Shown: in pieces, positions 7,978 through 16,572 of the stretch
Layout of the letters: the number at the start of each line of letters is the position of its first letter
Position numbering within the stretch: position 1 is the first letter of the stretch
Assembly: GCF_000714435.1 (NCBI RefSeq)
Contig: NZ_JJMW01000029.1
Span: 1 to 64,000, forward strand
Direction of reading: 5' to 3'
DNA length: 64,000 nucleotides
From: Exiguobacterium alkaliphilum 12/1
GTDB lineage: Bacteria > Bacillota > Bacilli > Exiguobacteriales > Exiguobacteriaceae
Program-made: the position numbers and the translations under genes
Notes under the pieces: generated by a model
What the model saw: the letters and a program-made list of their open reading frames with translations, nothing else
Told to the model about the DNA's origin: nothing
Databases searched by the model: none

Positions 7978-8024
7978 AAGCGCCTCTCCCTCTTGCCGAG
8001 CGCTTCTTTGCGCTCGGCTTTTTT
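7978..8024 (+). promoter_or_regulatory. Attenuator (terminator/anti-terminator) before the ABC-F gene
   Basis: A perfect 9-bp hairpin (GCCGAGCGC, loop TTCTTT, GCGCTCGGC; 7995-8018) followed by six T sits 30 bases before the ABC-F start codon and 47 bases after the leader peptide stop at its 5' edge. The segment AAGCGC at 7978-7983 is complementary to GCGCTT at 8001-8005 region, which spans the left arm and loop, so pairing there would break the terminator. The 327-base gap between the EamA gene and the ABC-F gene holds only this leader system and promoters. Confidence 0.6.
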
Positions 8025-8054
8025 GATAGGCCTCTACTTTAGGAGGAACGATTT

Positions 8055-9899
8055 ATGTTAATCGAATTACAAAACATCCAAAAGCAATACGGCGGCCATG
8101 CCGTCTTAATCGATGCCAATCTTCATGTGAACGCCGGCGAACGAATCGGGCTCGTCGGACGGAACGGGAGCGGCAAGACGACACTTCTGCGTCTGATCGT
8201 CGGTGCTGAAACACCGGATGGCGGAACGATTTACCGGAAACAGCGGTTGATGATTGGCTATTTGGCCCAAATCCCGTCCCATCCCGACAAGACCGGTCGA
8301 GACGTGCTCTATACCGCATTCGCCGAATTGACGCGACTCGGCGACGAGATGCGACAGCTTGAAGCAAATATGGCTTCAAGTGACGACATCGACGTGCTAC
8401 TCGAGACGTACGGCGCCTTGCAGACCCGTTTCGAGAACAACGGCGGCTACCTCATCGAGTCGAAAGTGAACGCGATGATCGACGGGTTGCGCCTGACCCG
8501 CTTCGTCGACCGGCCGTTCGACACGCTTAGCGGCGGCGAACGGACGAAAATCGGACTCGGCTTGGCGTTACTTCAGGAACCGGACTTGCTCATCTTGGAC
8601 GAGCCGACGAATCATCTCGACCTCGAGGCGATGGCTTGGCTTGAGACGTTTCTTTCAGACAGTCCGTCCACGCTCCTTCTCGTCTCGCACGACCGTGTGT
8701 TTTTGGATGCCGTCGCCACCCGCATCGTCGAGTGTGAGGATGGTGAGTTGACAAGCTTTGAAGGCAATTACAGCGCGTTCGTCGCCCAAAAAGAGAAACG
8801 ACTGCTCGACCAATTCCACGCCTACACGGAGCAACAGAAGAAAATCAAGAAAATGAAAGAGACGATTCGTCAGCTTCGGCAGTGGGCGAACGAAGGACAC
8901 CCCCCGAACGAGAAGTTTTACCGTCGGGCCAAGTCGATGGAGAAAGCGCTCGCCCGAATCGAGACGATCAAACGGCCACAACTCGAATCCATTCAGCCTG
9001 ACATCCAGTTCATGGCGCATGGCCGGACCGGACGCGACGTCTTCGAGGCGACCGATGTGACGGTCCGTTTCGACCAGACCGTCTTCGAGCACGTCTCGTT
9101 CTACGCGGGCCATGGTGAACGCATCGCCATCGTCGGCCCGAACGGGAGCGGCAAGTCCACGCTCTTGAACGTGTTGCTCGGCCACATCGAACCGACCTCA
9201 GGCGAAGTGCGGCGAGCGGAACGCGCGAAAATCGGTTATTTATCCCAGCACGTCGATTTTGATCACTCGCATCGGCTCATCGAGGCGTTTCGGGACCGAA
9301 TCCCGGTCGATGAAGGAAAAGCACGACAACTGCTCGCCCAATTTCTTTTCTACGGTGCGAGCGTGTTCAAACCGGTCAAGGATTTGAGCGGCGGCGAGAA
9401 GATGCGGCTCATGCTCGCCATCTTGATGCATGAAGAGATGAACGTGCTCGTCCTCGACGAACCGACGAACCATTTGGATATCGAAGCACGTGAGGCACTC
9501 GAAGAGGCGCTCGACCGTTTTAACGGGACACTCGTCGCCGTATCGCATGACCGCTACTTCTTGAATAAACTATTCCCAATCACGTACTGGCTCGACGGGA
9601 CGACGACGCGTTTCCCGGGAAACGTGATGTACGCGCTCGAGAAGCGACGCGAGGCAATCTTGACGGTGACTCCGATGCCAAAACCAAAAGCACCTCCGAA
9701 GCAAAAAGTAGCGACACCTTCAAAAGACGTCTCGCGCGGAGAAGCGCGTTTGGCCGAGCTCGAGGCGCTTCATCAGTCGCTCGTTCTTGAAATGAATGAC
9801 ACGAACGATTTGAAACGATTGATGACGTTGCAACGACAAAGCGACGCCTTGCAAACTGAAATTGATTCATTGGTCTTAGAATTACTCGAATCCATGTAA
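8055..9899 (+). CDS. ABC-F family ribosome-associated ATPase
   Basis: A 614-residue soluble protein with two ABC ATPase domains and no membrane part, the ABC-F arrangement of factors acting in the ribosomal E site. Domain 1 has Walker A GRNGSGKTT (about residue 36), signature LSGGE and Walker B LLILDEPTNHLD. The inter-domain linker (about 235-315) is basic and helical. Domain 2 has GPNGSGKST, LSGGEKMRL and LVLDEPTNHLD. A charged coiled-coil tail follows. It could be a housekeeping translation factor or an antibiotic-resistance protein. The leader peptide and attenuator upstream favour drug-inducible expression, but sequence alone does not decide. AGGAGG precedes the ATG. Confidence 0.92.
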   Translation: MLIELQNIQKQYGGHAVLIDANLHVNAGERIGLVGRNGSGKTTLLRLIVGAETPDGGTIYRKQRLMIGYLAQIPSHPDKTGRDVLYTAFAELTRLGDEMRQLEANMASSDDIDVLLETYGALQTRFENNGGYLIESKVNAMIDGLRLTRFVDRPFDTLSGGERTKIGLGLALLQEPDLLILDEPTNHLDLEAMAWLETFLSDSPSTLLLVSHDRVFLDAVATRIVECEDGELTSFEGNYSAFVAQKEKRLLDQFHAYTEQQKKIKKMKETIRQLRQWANEGHPPNEKFYRRAKSMEKALARIETIKRPQLESIQPDIQFMAHGRTGRDVFEATDVTVRFDQTVFEHVSFYAGHGERIAIVGPNGSGKSTLLNVLLGHIEPTSGEVRRAERAKIGYLSQHVDFDHSHRLIEAFRDRIPVDEGKARQLLAQFLFYGASVFKPVKDLSGGEKMRLMLAILMHEEMNVLVLDEPTNHLDIEAREALEEALDRFNGTLVAVSHDRYFLNKLFPITYWLDGTTTRFPGNVMYALEKRREAILTVTPMPKPKAPPKQKVATPSKDVSRGEARLAELEALHQSLVLEMNDTNDLKRLMTLQRQSDALQTEIDSLVLELLESM

Positions 9900-9901
9900 A
9901 C

Positions 9902-9934
9902 AAAAACGACGCCGGGCTTAGCGGCGTCGTTTTT
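9902..9934. terminator. Bidirectional terminator, ABC-F / small membrane protein
   Basis: Stem AACGACGCCG / CGGCGTCGTT with flanking A and T runs on both sides. It overlaps the last codons of the small minus-strand gene and follows the ABC-F stop. Confidence 0.85.
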
Positions 9935-10079
9935 GTTCGTACCATGATTGCGTGAGAAATCCGATTATCCCGACCGCGATCAAAACGTAGGGTAGGACCC
10001 GCGGCACTGCTGCCCCCTCCCCAATGGAGAGGAAGAGCAGACCGCTCGCGAACGTCCCGAGCCAATAGATTTTCGGCAT
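9918..10079 (-). CDS. Small membrane protein, 53 residues
   Basis: A 53-codon frame begins with ATG after GGGAGGTGACAAA and encodes two short hydrophobic segments (WLGTFASGLLFLSIG and YVLIAVGIIGFL) with a basic tail ending KRRR. The ribosome binding site is ideal, the frame runs from the promoter-containing gap to a terminator, and it shares that terminator with the convergent ABC-F gene. It has no family I recognise. A different longer frame across the same bases is a shadow. Confidence 0.65.
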   Translation of the reverse strand: MPKIYWLGTFASGLLFLSIGEGAAVPRVLPYVLIAVGIIGFLTQSWYEQKRRR

Positions 10080-10103
10080 TTTGTCACCTCCCGTAAAAAT
10101 CGC

Positions 10104-10132
10104 TTGTAATTTGTCTGAATTTTCCGTAAAAT
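10104..10132 (+). promoter_or_regulatory. SigA-type promoter for the DUF3139-like gene
   Basis: TTGTAA, 17-base spacer, TAAAAT, located 36 bases before the start codon at 10169. Confidence 0.6.
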
Positions 10133-10168
10133 ATCATCTAATTCTATCTAAAGAAAGGAGACTCGCCA

Positions 10169-10501
10169 ATGCCACGTCGTAATTGGAACACCCTTGTCCG
10201 TTCTACCTTATTCGTCACCATCGCCCTCGCTGCTTTTTTATACGTACGTTATGACGCAGAAATCAAAGAACGAGAACACGCTTTGGAATCATACCTTGCC
10301 ACTCATTATAACATTCCGGAACAGACCTACTCGCTTGACGGAGCACTCGGCTTTAGCGGGTACGTCTATGACGTCACGTTTCGCGACGAACCGGATGCCG
10401 ACTATTCGTTCCGTGTGACGAAGGCGGTCGACGGTCACCGCATCGAGTATAAAGCGGCGGCTGGTGCTTCCCCGTCACGTGTCTCCACGTTCACGCAATG
10501 A
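10169..10501 (+). CDS. DUF3139-like membrane-anchored protein
   Basis: A 110-residue protein with one N-terminal transmembrane helix (about residues 10-27, TLFVTIALAAFLYVRY) and a soluble domain likely outside the cell. The soluble part contains ESYLATHYN and SGYVYDVTFRDEPDADYSFRV, resembling the DUF3139 family of small secreted or anchored Bacillota proteins. Function is unknown. AAAGGAG precedes the ATG, a clear promoter lies upstream and a hairpin terminator follows the stop. It is divergent from the 53-residue membrane protein. Confidence 0.7.
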   Translation: MPRRNWNTLVRSTLFVTIALAAFLYVRYDAEIKEREHALESYLATHYNIPEQTYSLDGALGFSGYVYDVTFRDEPDADYSFRVTKAVDGHRIEYKAAAGASPSRVSTFTQ

Positions 10502-10502
10502 A

Positions 10503-10526
10503 AAAGCGCCACAGTCGTGGCGCTTA
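10503..10526 (+). terminator. Hairpin after the DUF3139-like gene
   Basis: Perfect stem AAGCGCCAC / GTGGCGCTT with a short loop immediately after the stop codon; no strong T run follows. Confidence 0.6.
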
Positions 10527-11036
10527 CGGTGAGCGTTTCTAGTCGGTTGGACTTCCACCCGATCAAGTTGATCGACCGTCCCATAAGTGTTACGTCGTGC
10601 TAGAAAGCGATGCGATTCATGCAACGATTTCCGAGCAATCGTTCGTCTTTCTGACAAGGCGGCACATACAGAAGCACGGCTTCCGGTTGCCGATCAATCG
10701 TCAGTTCGACCTATGTGAACGAAATCTGTCACGAATCCCATCCGGCCCACCTCCGCCCGAGGAGACACCCCAACCATCCGACTCGTGTTCCCAAGAATCC
10801 TTTTCGTCTGCCCCTCACATCGCGTAAGGTCGGCGACAGGTAGCGACAGGGAACGGTTCGATGACCGGTTGTCCGAACAGGCTGTCTGTCGTTTGACCGG
10901 TTCACGCCTAGTCAAACGTCTCAAGCGATGCTTCATCTGTCGTCCCCTTTCGACTTCCTAGATGAACGAGGACTACAGTAATACAATAGCCGTTTTTGAA
11001 AGCTTCGAATCCGTGTTCACCATTTCTCCAAATCCT
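10527..11036. other. 510-base stretch without a confident gene
   Basis: No frame here is convincing. A minus-strand frame at 10694-10936 has a GAAAGGGG site but its product is rich in Arg and low in hydrophobic residues, and plus-strand frames look equally random. Two short minus-strand pieces look more protein-like: the LytTR-like fragment at 10600-10710, and a 16-codon frame around 10980-11030. The stretch may be the decayed remains of a small regulatory gene cluster. Confidence 0.5.
10600..10710 (-). pseudogene. Possible decayed small LytTR-type regulator fragment
   Basis: In this frame the minus strand reads VELTIDRQPEAVLLYVPP followed by CQKDERLL, which resembles the N-terminus of the small LytTR-domain regulators that often begin MKVELxID and continue PxVxIxxP. 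It has no start codon (the preceding codon is TAG) and stops after about 36 residues, before the DNA-binding part. Weak downstream resemblance in other frames suggests frameshifts. This is a tentative call from pattern alone. Confidence 0.25.
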
Positions 11037-11885
11037 TTACATGTAATGCTCGAGCGCATACGCGACGCCGTCTTCTTCGGCGTCTTTTGTGATGTGCGTA
11101 CTGATGTCTTTTAACGCATCCACGGCATTTCCCATCGCGATGCACGTCTCCGCCACCTCGAACATCGAGACGTCGTTCAAATTATCGCCGATGGCCACTA
11201 TATGTTGTTTTGCGATATGATGATGTTCTGCCAACTGTTCGAGCGCCATCCCTTTACTCGCTTTCGGATGACCGATCTCAATTTTCGTCCACCCGGCTGT
11301 CGTAATCAAAATATCGGTCCGCGGCTCATATAATTTCCGAAGTTTGTGGAGTTTACGACGATCGAACGAGTAGATGAACACTTTATACACTTCATCCGCC
11401 TCGAAATCGATGTCCTCGATCACATCGACGTACATTAAACCGAACTGTTCGTTTTGAATCTCGATTTCCCGCTCTCCCCATTCCCGCGTGAATGATTGAT
11501 CGTGCGGGAGCACCTCGTCAAGCTCTCCTTTCAATAAATCCGTCCCCGAACGCAGCACTTTCACGCCGGTATTCGTATAAAACTCCACGTAGGTGTCGTG
11601 CTCGTGGGCAATGTCCCATAGCTCTTGGACGACATGTTTCGGGAGCGAGTGATAGTAAATGCGTTCATTTTCATAAAAGGCGATCGCCCCATTCCCGGAT
11701 AAAATCGGGCACGTCAAATTGCTCCGTTTTAAGATTTCTTCGATATCATGAATCGAGCGTCCCGACGAGATGGCGACTAAATCGCCTTGCGCTTGCCGCC
11801 GTCGAATCGCCTCCTGGTTTGCTTCCGTGATGATGCCTTTTCGCGACAATAACGTCCCATCCAAATCAATCGCAATTAACTTCAT
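11037..11885 (-). CDS. Cof-type HAD phosphatase
   Basis: A 282-residue HAD-IIB (Cof/YidA-type) hydrolase. Motif I is AIDLDGTLL at the N-terminus, motif II VAISSGRS at about residue 40, the motif III lysine lies near GHPKASKGMAL at about 200, and motif IV is VAIGDNLNDVSMFEVA. The C2 cap lies between motifs II and III. Members dephosphorylate sugar phosphates, FMN or pyridoxal phosphate; the substrate here is not evident. The ATG at 11885 follows GAGGAGGG; 18 in-frame codons upstream are excluded. Single gene, divergent from the BCCT transporter. Confidence 0.85.
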   Translation of the reverse strand: MKLIAIDLDGTLLSRKGIITEANQEAIRRRQAQGDLVAISSGRSIHDIEEILKRSNLTCPILSGNGAIAFYENERIYYHSLPKHVVQELWDIAHEHDTYVEFYTNTGVKVLRSGTDLLKGELDEVLPHDQSFTREWGEREIEIQNEQFGLMYVDVIEDIDFEADEVYKVFIYSFDRRKLHKLRKLYEPRTDILITTAGWTKIEIGHPKASKGMALEQLAEHHHIAKQHIVAIGDNLNDVSMFEVAETCIAMGNAVDALKDISTHITKDAEEDGVAYALEHYM

Positions 11886-11976
11886 ATCGGTCCCTCCTCT
11901 TAATACAGTCTTCTTCTTTATCATTCCCTCATTTGTCATCGCTCAACGTCCAGATTGCACAATCGATGAAAATCTC

Positions 11977-12002
11977 GTTTTCTGACATTACTTTTAGGGA
12001 AT
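11977..12002 (+). promoter_or_regulatory. Possible SigB-type promoter for the BCCT gene
   Basis: GTTTTC, 14 bases, GGGAAT. This is close to the SigB pattern GTTTAA-N13-15-GGGTAT and lies 46 bases before the BCCT start codon. Osmolyte importers are frequent SigB targets in Bacillales, which is why I list it. Confidence 0.4.
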
Positions 12003-12047
12003 AATAATGACGCCTACATAATCGTATTCATTTAGGAAGGAGATTTT

Positions 12048-13562
12048 ATGAATCATACATCGAATAAGCCACGGCTGAACCGTGTGTTTTATATCTCGGC
12101 AAGTGTGATCGCCTTGCTCGTATTGTTCGGGGCCGTACGCCCGACGTTGTTCGCGGAAATCGCCGGCAACATCTTCAGTTTCACGACACAGTCGTTCGGC
12201 TGGTTTTACTTGATGGCCGTCTTTTTCTTCGTCCTCTTTCTCGTCTTCCTCGCGTTCAGTAAATATGGAAAAATCCGTCTCGGCGCGGACAGCGATCGGC
12301 CGCAGTATCCGTTCTTCACTTGGATCGGGATGCTGTTCTCGGCCGGCTTCGGCGTCGGGCTCGTCTTTTGGGGCGTCGCCGAACCGATGAGCCACTTCTT
12401 CACACCCCCTTATGCGGACACCCAAGCGTTGACGGTCGAAAGCGCCCGTCTCGCCATGGCCTACTCGTTCTTCCACTGGGGAGTGAGCCAATGGTCCGTG
12501 TTCGCCATCGTCGGTCTGATCATCGCTTATTTCCAGTTCCGGAGAAACGCGGATGGCCTCATCTCGACGAGTTTGTCTCCTCTTTTGAAAGACCGCTCGT
12601 ATACGCGGCCGCTCAATCAGACGATTGACATCTTTGCTGTCATCGCGACGGTCATGGGCGTCGCCACGTCGCTCGGTTTAGGGGTACTGCAAATCAACGG
12701 TGGGCTGAACAGCGTATTCGGTTTACCGAATACGGCGCTCGTTCAAGTATTGATCATCATCGTCTTGACCGCCCTGTTCTTGACGTCGACGACGACCGGC
12801 CTTGACCGCGGGATCAAATGGCTCAGTAACGTGAACTTAGCGACGGCACTCGTCCTAATGATTTTCGTCTTCTTTGCCGGTCCGACCGTCTTCATCCTCG
12901 AGACGTTCACGCTCGGATTCGGTGATTATTTGCAAAACTTTATCCGCTACAGCCTCCGGCTCCAACCGTATCAACAAGGAACGTGGGTCCGGGACTGGAC
13001 GATTTTCTACTGGGCGTGGGCCATCGCCTGGTCACCGTTCGTCGGGGCGTTCGTCGCCCGCGTCTCGCGTGGTCGCACCATCCGTGAGTTCATCGTCGGC
13101 GTTCTCGTCGTGCCTCCGGCCATTGCGCTTCTATGGATCGCGGTATTCGGCGGGACGGCGCTCCACCTTGATTTGTTCGAGGGGACGTCGATTGCCCAAG
13201 CGGTCGATGCGGACGTCACGAGCGCCTTGTTCGTCACGTTCGCCGAGTTGCCGTTGTCGTTCCTTTTGTCCGTCTTGTCCATCCTGCTCATATTGACATT
13301 TTTAATCACGTCCGCCGACTCAGCGACGTATATCATCAGCAGTATGACGACGAATGGCAGCTTGAACCCGCCTCTCGCCGTTCGCATCGTCTGGGGTGTA
13401 TTGCTTGGCGGCATCGCGGCCGTCCTGCTCATCGCAAGCGGCCTCGAAGGATTACAGACCGCCTCTCTCATTTCGGCGTTGCCGTTCACCATCATCCTCA
13501 TTCTGATGGTGTACACGTTGTTCAGCCTGTTGCGAAAAGAAAACATGAAGAAAATCAAATGA
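12048..13562 (+). CDS. BCCT-family osmolyte transporter (glycine betaine type)
   Basis: A 504-residue transporter of the betaine/choline/carnitine family, which takes up compatible solutes with sodium as osmoprotection. About twelve hydrophobic helices are visible. The family region around TM8 reads WTIFYWAWAIAWSPFVGAFVARVSRGRTIREF, with the tryptophans that form the substrate-binding box. Earlier conserved pieces are GIGLVFWGVAEP-like (GVGLVFWGVAEPMSHF) and FFHWGVSQW. Length fits OpuD/BetL proteins. The short C-terminal tail ends KENMKKIK and is basic, as in osmosensing members. AAGGAG precedes the ATG. The specific solute is inferred. Confidence 0.92.
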   Translation: MNHTSNKPRLNRVFYISASVIALLVLFGAVRPTLFAEIAGNIFSFTTQSFGWFYLMAVFFFVLFLVFLAFSKYGKIRLGADSDRPQYPFFTWIGMLFSAGFGVGLVFWGVAEPMSHFFTPPYADTQALTVESARLAMAYSFFHWGVSQWSVFAIVGLIIAYFQFRRNADGLISTSLSPLLKDRSYTRPLNQTIDIFAVIATVMGVATSLGLGVLQINGGLNSVFGLPNTALVQVLIIIVLTALFLTSTTTGLDRGIKWLSNVNLATALVLMIFVFFAGPTVFILETFTLGFGDYLQNFIRYSLRLQPYQQGTWVRDWTIFYWAWAIAWSPFVGAFVARVSRGRTIREFIVGVLVVPPAIALLWIAVFGGTALHLDLFEGTSIAQAVDADVTSALFVTFAELPLSFLLSVLSILLILTFLITSADSATYIISSMTTNGSLNPPLAVRIVWGVLLGGIAAVLLIASGLEGLQTASLISALPFTIILILMVYTLFSLLRKENMKKIK

Positions 13563-13569
13563 TGTCACA

Positions 13570-13600
13570 AGAGCCGCCTTTTACTAGGGCGGTTCTTTTT
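13570..13600 (+). terminator. Terminator of the BCCT gene
   Basis: Stem AGAGCCGCC / GGCGGTTCT (one wobble pair) followed by a T run, 8 bases after the stop codon. Confidence 0.8.
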
Positions 13601-13620
13601 AGTCGATCGTCTCCACTCAG

Positions 13621-13649
13621 TTGACACGGTTGACGTCGATTGCTACGCT
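13621..13649 (+). promoter_or_regulatory. Candidate promoter of kynUAB
   Basis: Consensus TTGACA, 17-base spacer and a weak TACGCT, 39 bases before kynU. The weak -10 suggests activation or low basal activity. Confidence 0.45.
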
Positions 13650-13687
13650 TTTGTCAGAATTGCATGACGAATTTTAGGGGGATGAGT

Positions 13688-14965
13688 ATGCTACAAGATT
13701 TCACACGGTCATACGCCGAGACGCTCGACAAAAGCGATGCTCTGGCACGCTATCGGGAAGAGTTTTATTTGCCGCAAGACGGGATTTATATGGACGGGAA
13801 CTCGCTCGGGCTGTTATCGAAACGGGCCGAGCAGACGCTTCTCGAGTCGCTTCAAGACTGGAAAGAGCTCGGGATTGACGGGTGGATGTCGGGACGTCAT
13901 CCGTGGTTCAACTTATCGGAAGAACTCGCCGGTTTGAACGCACCGCTCATCGGGGCACGTGCGGAAGAAGTCATGGTGACGGGATCGACGACGGTCAACT
14001 TGCATCAGCTCGTCGCCTCGTTCTATAAGCCAGAAGGTAAGAAAACAAAGATTTTAGCGGATACACTCACGTTCCCATCGGACATCTATGCGCTGAAGAG
14101 TCAACTTGAATTGCGCGGATTAAACCCAGAGGACCACCTCGTTCAAGTCGAGAGTCCGGACGGCCGTTATTTGCGTGAAGACGACATCATCGCCGCGATG
14201 ACGGATGAGATCGCCCTCATCGTCTTGCCGACGGTGCTCTATCGGAGCGGACAAATTTTAGATATGGCCCGTCTCGCCAAAGCGGCCCATGAACGCGATA
14301 TCTTAATCGGCTTCGACGCCTGTCATTCCGTCGGGGCCATCCCGCACGCCTTCCACGATTGGGGGGTCGACTTTGCGTACTGGTGCAACTATAAACACTT
14401 GAACGGCGGCCCAGGGAGCGTCGGCGGCTTATTCGTCCACGAGCGCCACTTCGGGACGACACCCGGCCTCGCAGGCTGGTTCGGTTCGCGTAAAGACAAG
14501 CAGTTCGATATGGACCACACGATGACGCCGGCCGACCATGCCGGAGCGTTTCAAATCGGGACGCCACACGTTTTGAGCCTCGCTCCTCAACTCGGGGCGC
14601 TCGAGATGTTCAACGAAGTCGGGATGGAGGCGATTCGTGAAAAATCACTCGCCTTGACGACGTATCTGATGGATCTCGTCGAGACCGTACTCGCACCTTA
14701 CGGGTTCGTGCTCGGCAGTCCGCGTGACGAAGCCGCCCGCGGCGCCCACCTCAGTCTCGAGCATCCGGAGGCGGCCCGCATCTGCAAGGCGCTCAAACAA
14801 CACCGGGTCATCCCGGACTTCCGGGCCCCAAATATCATCCGGCTCGCACCGGTCGCCTTATATAATACGTTCACGGACGTATATGACGTCGTTCAAATCT
14901 TGAAGACGATCATGGATGACAAAGAGTATGAAGCGTTTGTGAACGTCCGCGAAGTCGTGGCGTGA
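13688..14965 (+). CDS. kynU: Kynureninase
   Basis: Pyridoxal-phosphate enzyme that cleaves kynurenine to anthranilate and alanine, the last step of the anthranilate branch of tryptophan breakdown. The 425-residue protein shows the family motifs [11 protein letters not shown] near residue 40, the aspartate-containing [13 protein letters not shown], and the PLP lysine in [15 protein letters not shown] at about residue 240. Length is normal. AGGGGG precedes two in-frame ATGs, and the one at 13688 has the right 6-base spacing. First gene of kynUAB, with kynA 12 bases downstream. Confidence 0.95.
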   Translation: MLQDFTRSYAETLDKSDALARYREEFYLPQDGIYMDGNSLGLLSKRAEQTLLESLQDWKELGIDGWMSGRHPWFNLSEELAGLNAPLIGARAEEVMVTGSTTVNLHQLVASFYKPEGKKTKILADTLTFPSDIYALKSQLELRGLNPEDHLVQVESPDGRYLREDDIIAAMTDEIALIVLPTVLYRSGQILDMARLAKAAHERDILIGFDACHSVGAIPHAFHDWGVDFAYWCNYKHLNGGPGSVGGLFVHERHFGTTPGLAGWFGSRKDKQFDMDHTMTPADHAGAFQIGTPHVLSLAPQLGALEMFNEVGMEAIREKSLALTTYLMDLVETVLAPYGFVLGSPRDEAARGAHLSLEHPEAARICKALKQHRVIPDFRAPNIIRLAPVALYNTFTDVYDVVQILKTIMDDKEYEAFVNVREVVA

Positions 14966-14977
14966 GGAGGAAACAAG

Positions 14978-15817
14978 ATGAGTGAACGCATTGAACATAA
15001 CGTCGAACAGACGATTCAAACTGACTTTTCTAAGGACATGTCTTATGGAGACTATTTGCAGCTCGATCCGATTCTATCGAGTCAGCACCGTCTATCGGAC
15101 CACCATGACGAGATGCTCTTCATCATCATCCACCAGACGAGCGAACTATGGATGAAACTGATTTTGCACGAGTTGACGGCTGCGACGACGGCCATCGCGA
15201 ACGAAGAGCTCGAACGCTCGTTCAAGATGCTCGCCCGCGTATCAAAGATTCAACAACAACTCATCCAGTCATGGAGCGTGCTCGCCACGCTCACACCGGC
15301 CGAGTATCTCGAGTTTCGGGACAAGCTCGGTTCTTCGTCCGGTTTCCAGTCATATCAAAACCGGCAAATCGAGTTCGCACTCGGATTCAAGAATGCCCGC
15401 ACGCTCAGCGTCTACGCCCATGACGAGGCGTTGTATCCGCTTTTAGAGGCGTCGCTTCACGCCCCGAGTATTTATGACGTGACGGTGCGTGAGATGCATC
15501 GTCGCGGCTTGGCCATCGACCAAGCCGTCCTCAATCGTGACGTGACGACGGATTGGGAATGGAACGAGAGCGTCGAAGCGGCCTGGGTCGAGGTGTATCG
15601 GGACGTCGACACGTACTGGGACTTGTACGAGCTCGGGGAGAAACTGCTCGACATCGGCAGCCAACAACAGATGTGGCGCTTTAACCATATGAGTACGGTC
15701 GAGCGGATTATCGGTCAAAAGATGGGCACGGGCGGCTCTTCTGGCGTCAACTATTTGCGACGTGTCCTCGATCACCGGTTCTTCCCGGAACTCTGGACCG
15801 TCCGGACGAAATTATGA
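14978..15817 (+). CDS. kynA: Tryptophan 2,3-dioxygenase
   Basis: Heme dioxygenase that opens the indole ring of L-tryptophan to N-formylkynurenine, the first step of the pathway. The 279-residue protein carries [17 protein letters not shown] near residue 45, with the substrate-site histidine, and the axial-heme histidine region [13 protein letters not shown] at about residue 235, followed by [12 protein letters not shown], the substrate-binding loop. It sits between kynU and kynB in the same operon, with GGAGGAAA before its ATG. Confidence 0.95.
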   Translation: MSERIEHNVEQTIQTDFSKDMSYGDYLQLDPILSSQHRLSDHHDEMLFIIIHQTSELWMKLILHELTAATTAIANEELERSFKMLARVSKIQQQLIQSWSVLATLTPAEYLEFRDKLGSSSGFQSYQNRQIEFALGFKNARTLSVYAHDEALYPLLEASLHAPSIYDVTVREMHRRGLAIDQAVLNRDVTTDWEWNESVEAAWVEVYRDVDTYWDLYELGEKLLDIGSQQQMWRFNHMSTVERIIGQKMGTGGSSGVNYLRRVLDHRFFPELWTVRTKL

Positions 15818-15829
15818 GGAGGCAACAGC

Positions 15830-16453
15830 ATGAGTTGGATTGATGTATCGCAACCGCTCGAAGATACGACGACGACGTGGCCCGGGGACACCCCGTTCCG
15901 TTATGACATCGCTTGGCCGATGGCCGACAGTGGCTCGGTCAACGTCGGCAAAGTGACGATGAGCCTTCACACCGGCACTCACATCGACGCACCGTTCCAC
16001 TTTGATGACGCCGGAAAACGCGTCATCGACCTCGATCCCGGACTTTATATCGGGCCGGCCCGGGTCATCCATCTGCCTGGACACGAGCGAATTGAGGCGA
16101 GTGACTTGGACGGCTTTGACTTGACCGGTGTCGAACGCCTCATTATTAAAACAGACGGTTGGCCAGATAAACTCGTGTTCCCGGAACGCATCCCGGAACT
16201 GACGCCGTCGCTTGCCGACCGGCTCGGCGAACTCGGGATTTACTTGATCGGTCTCGATTTACCGTCGGTCGATGCGATCGACAGTAAAGAGATGGCGGCC
16301 CATCACGCGCTCGCCCGTAACGGGGTCCATATTCTCGAAGGACTCGTCCTCGACCATATCGCACCGGGCGATTATGAACTGAACGCCGTCCCGCTCCCGA
16401 TCGTAAAAGGGGATGGCAGCCCCGTCCGCGCCTTGTTGCGCGCCCTCGATTAA
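15830..16453 (+). CDS. kynB: Kynurenine formamidase, cyclase family
   Basis: Hydrolyses N-formylkynurenine to kynurenine and formate. The 207-residue protein belongs to the metal-dependent cyclase/KynB family and has the signature HTGTHIDAPFHF (HxGTHxDxPxHF, residues about 46-57), which supplies the zinc ligands, plus the conserved DLPSVD and HALARNGVHILEGL segments. It is the last gene of the operon, 12 bases after kynA, with GAGGAGG before its ATG. The three enzymes complete tryptophan to anthranilate; no kynurenine monooxygenase is present. Confidence 0.95.
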   Translation: MSWIDVSQPLEDTTTTWPGDTPFRYDIAWPMADSGSVNVGKVTMSLHTGTHIDAPFHFDDAGKRVIDLDPGLYIGPARVIHLPGHERIEASDLDGFDLTGVERLIIKTDGWPDKLVFPERIPELTPSLADRLGELGIYLIGLDLPSVDAIDSKEMAAHHALARNGVHILEGLVLDHIAPGDYELNAVPLPIVKGDGSPVRALLRALD

Positions 16454-16458
16454 TCTGA

Positions 16459-16487
16459 CATCCATCCCTCGCGGATGGATGTTTTTT
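16459..16487 (+). terminator. Terminator of kynUAB
   Basis: Perfect 9-bp stem CATCCATCC / GGATGGATG, 5-base loop and six T directly after the kynB stop. Confidence 0.9.
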
Positions 16488-16572
16488 GTGGGAAACTGTG
16501 GGACGATGCTTGAGTTGTCGACTTAGCGGGAAGAGAGGTACTACGCAAACTGTGTATAAAGGAGTGTTTTTT

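Noticed and set aside
7793..8026. 78-codon plus-strand frame over the ABC-F leader
   Set aside because: It runs through the attenuator hairpin and lacks a ribosome binding site; the 25-codon GTG frame is far better supported.
9580..10065. 161-codon minus-strand frame overlapping the end of the ABC-F gene
   Set aside because: Shadow frame with low-complexity Arg/Ser content; the short 53-residue frame with GGGAGGTG is the real candidate.
10694..10936. 80-codon minus-strand frame with a GAAAGGGG site
   Set aside because: Composition is atypical (Arg/Thr-rich, no hydrophobic core) and no family resemblance; another frame there looks more protein-like.
12874..13296. Ser/Arg-rich plus-strand frame inside the BCCT gene
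   Set aside because: Out-of-frame reading of the transporter; no own signals.
13582..13660. Tryptophan-binding T-box or TRAP-type leader before kynUAB
   Set aside because: The leader is too short and shows no T-box consensus or GAG/TAG repeats; only a promoter-like pair is visible.
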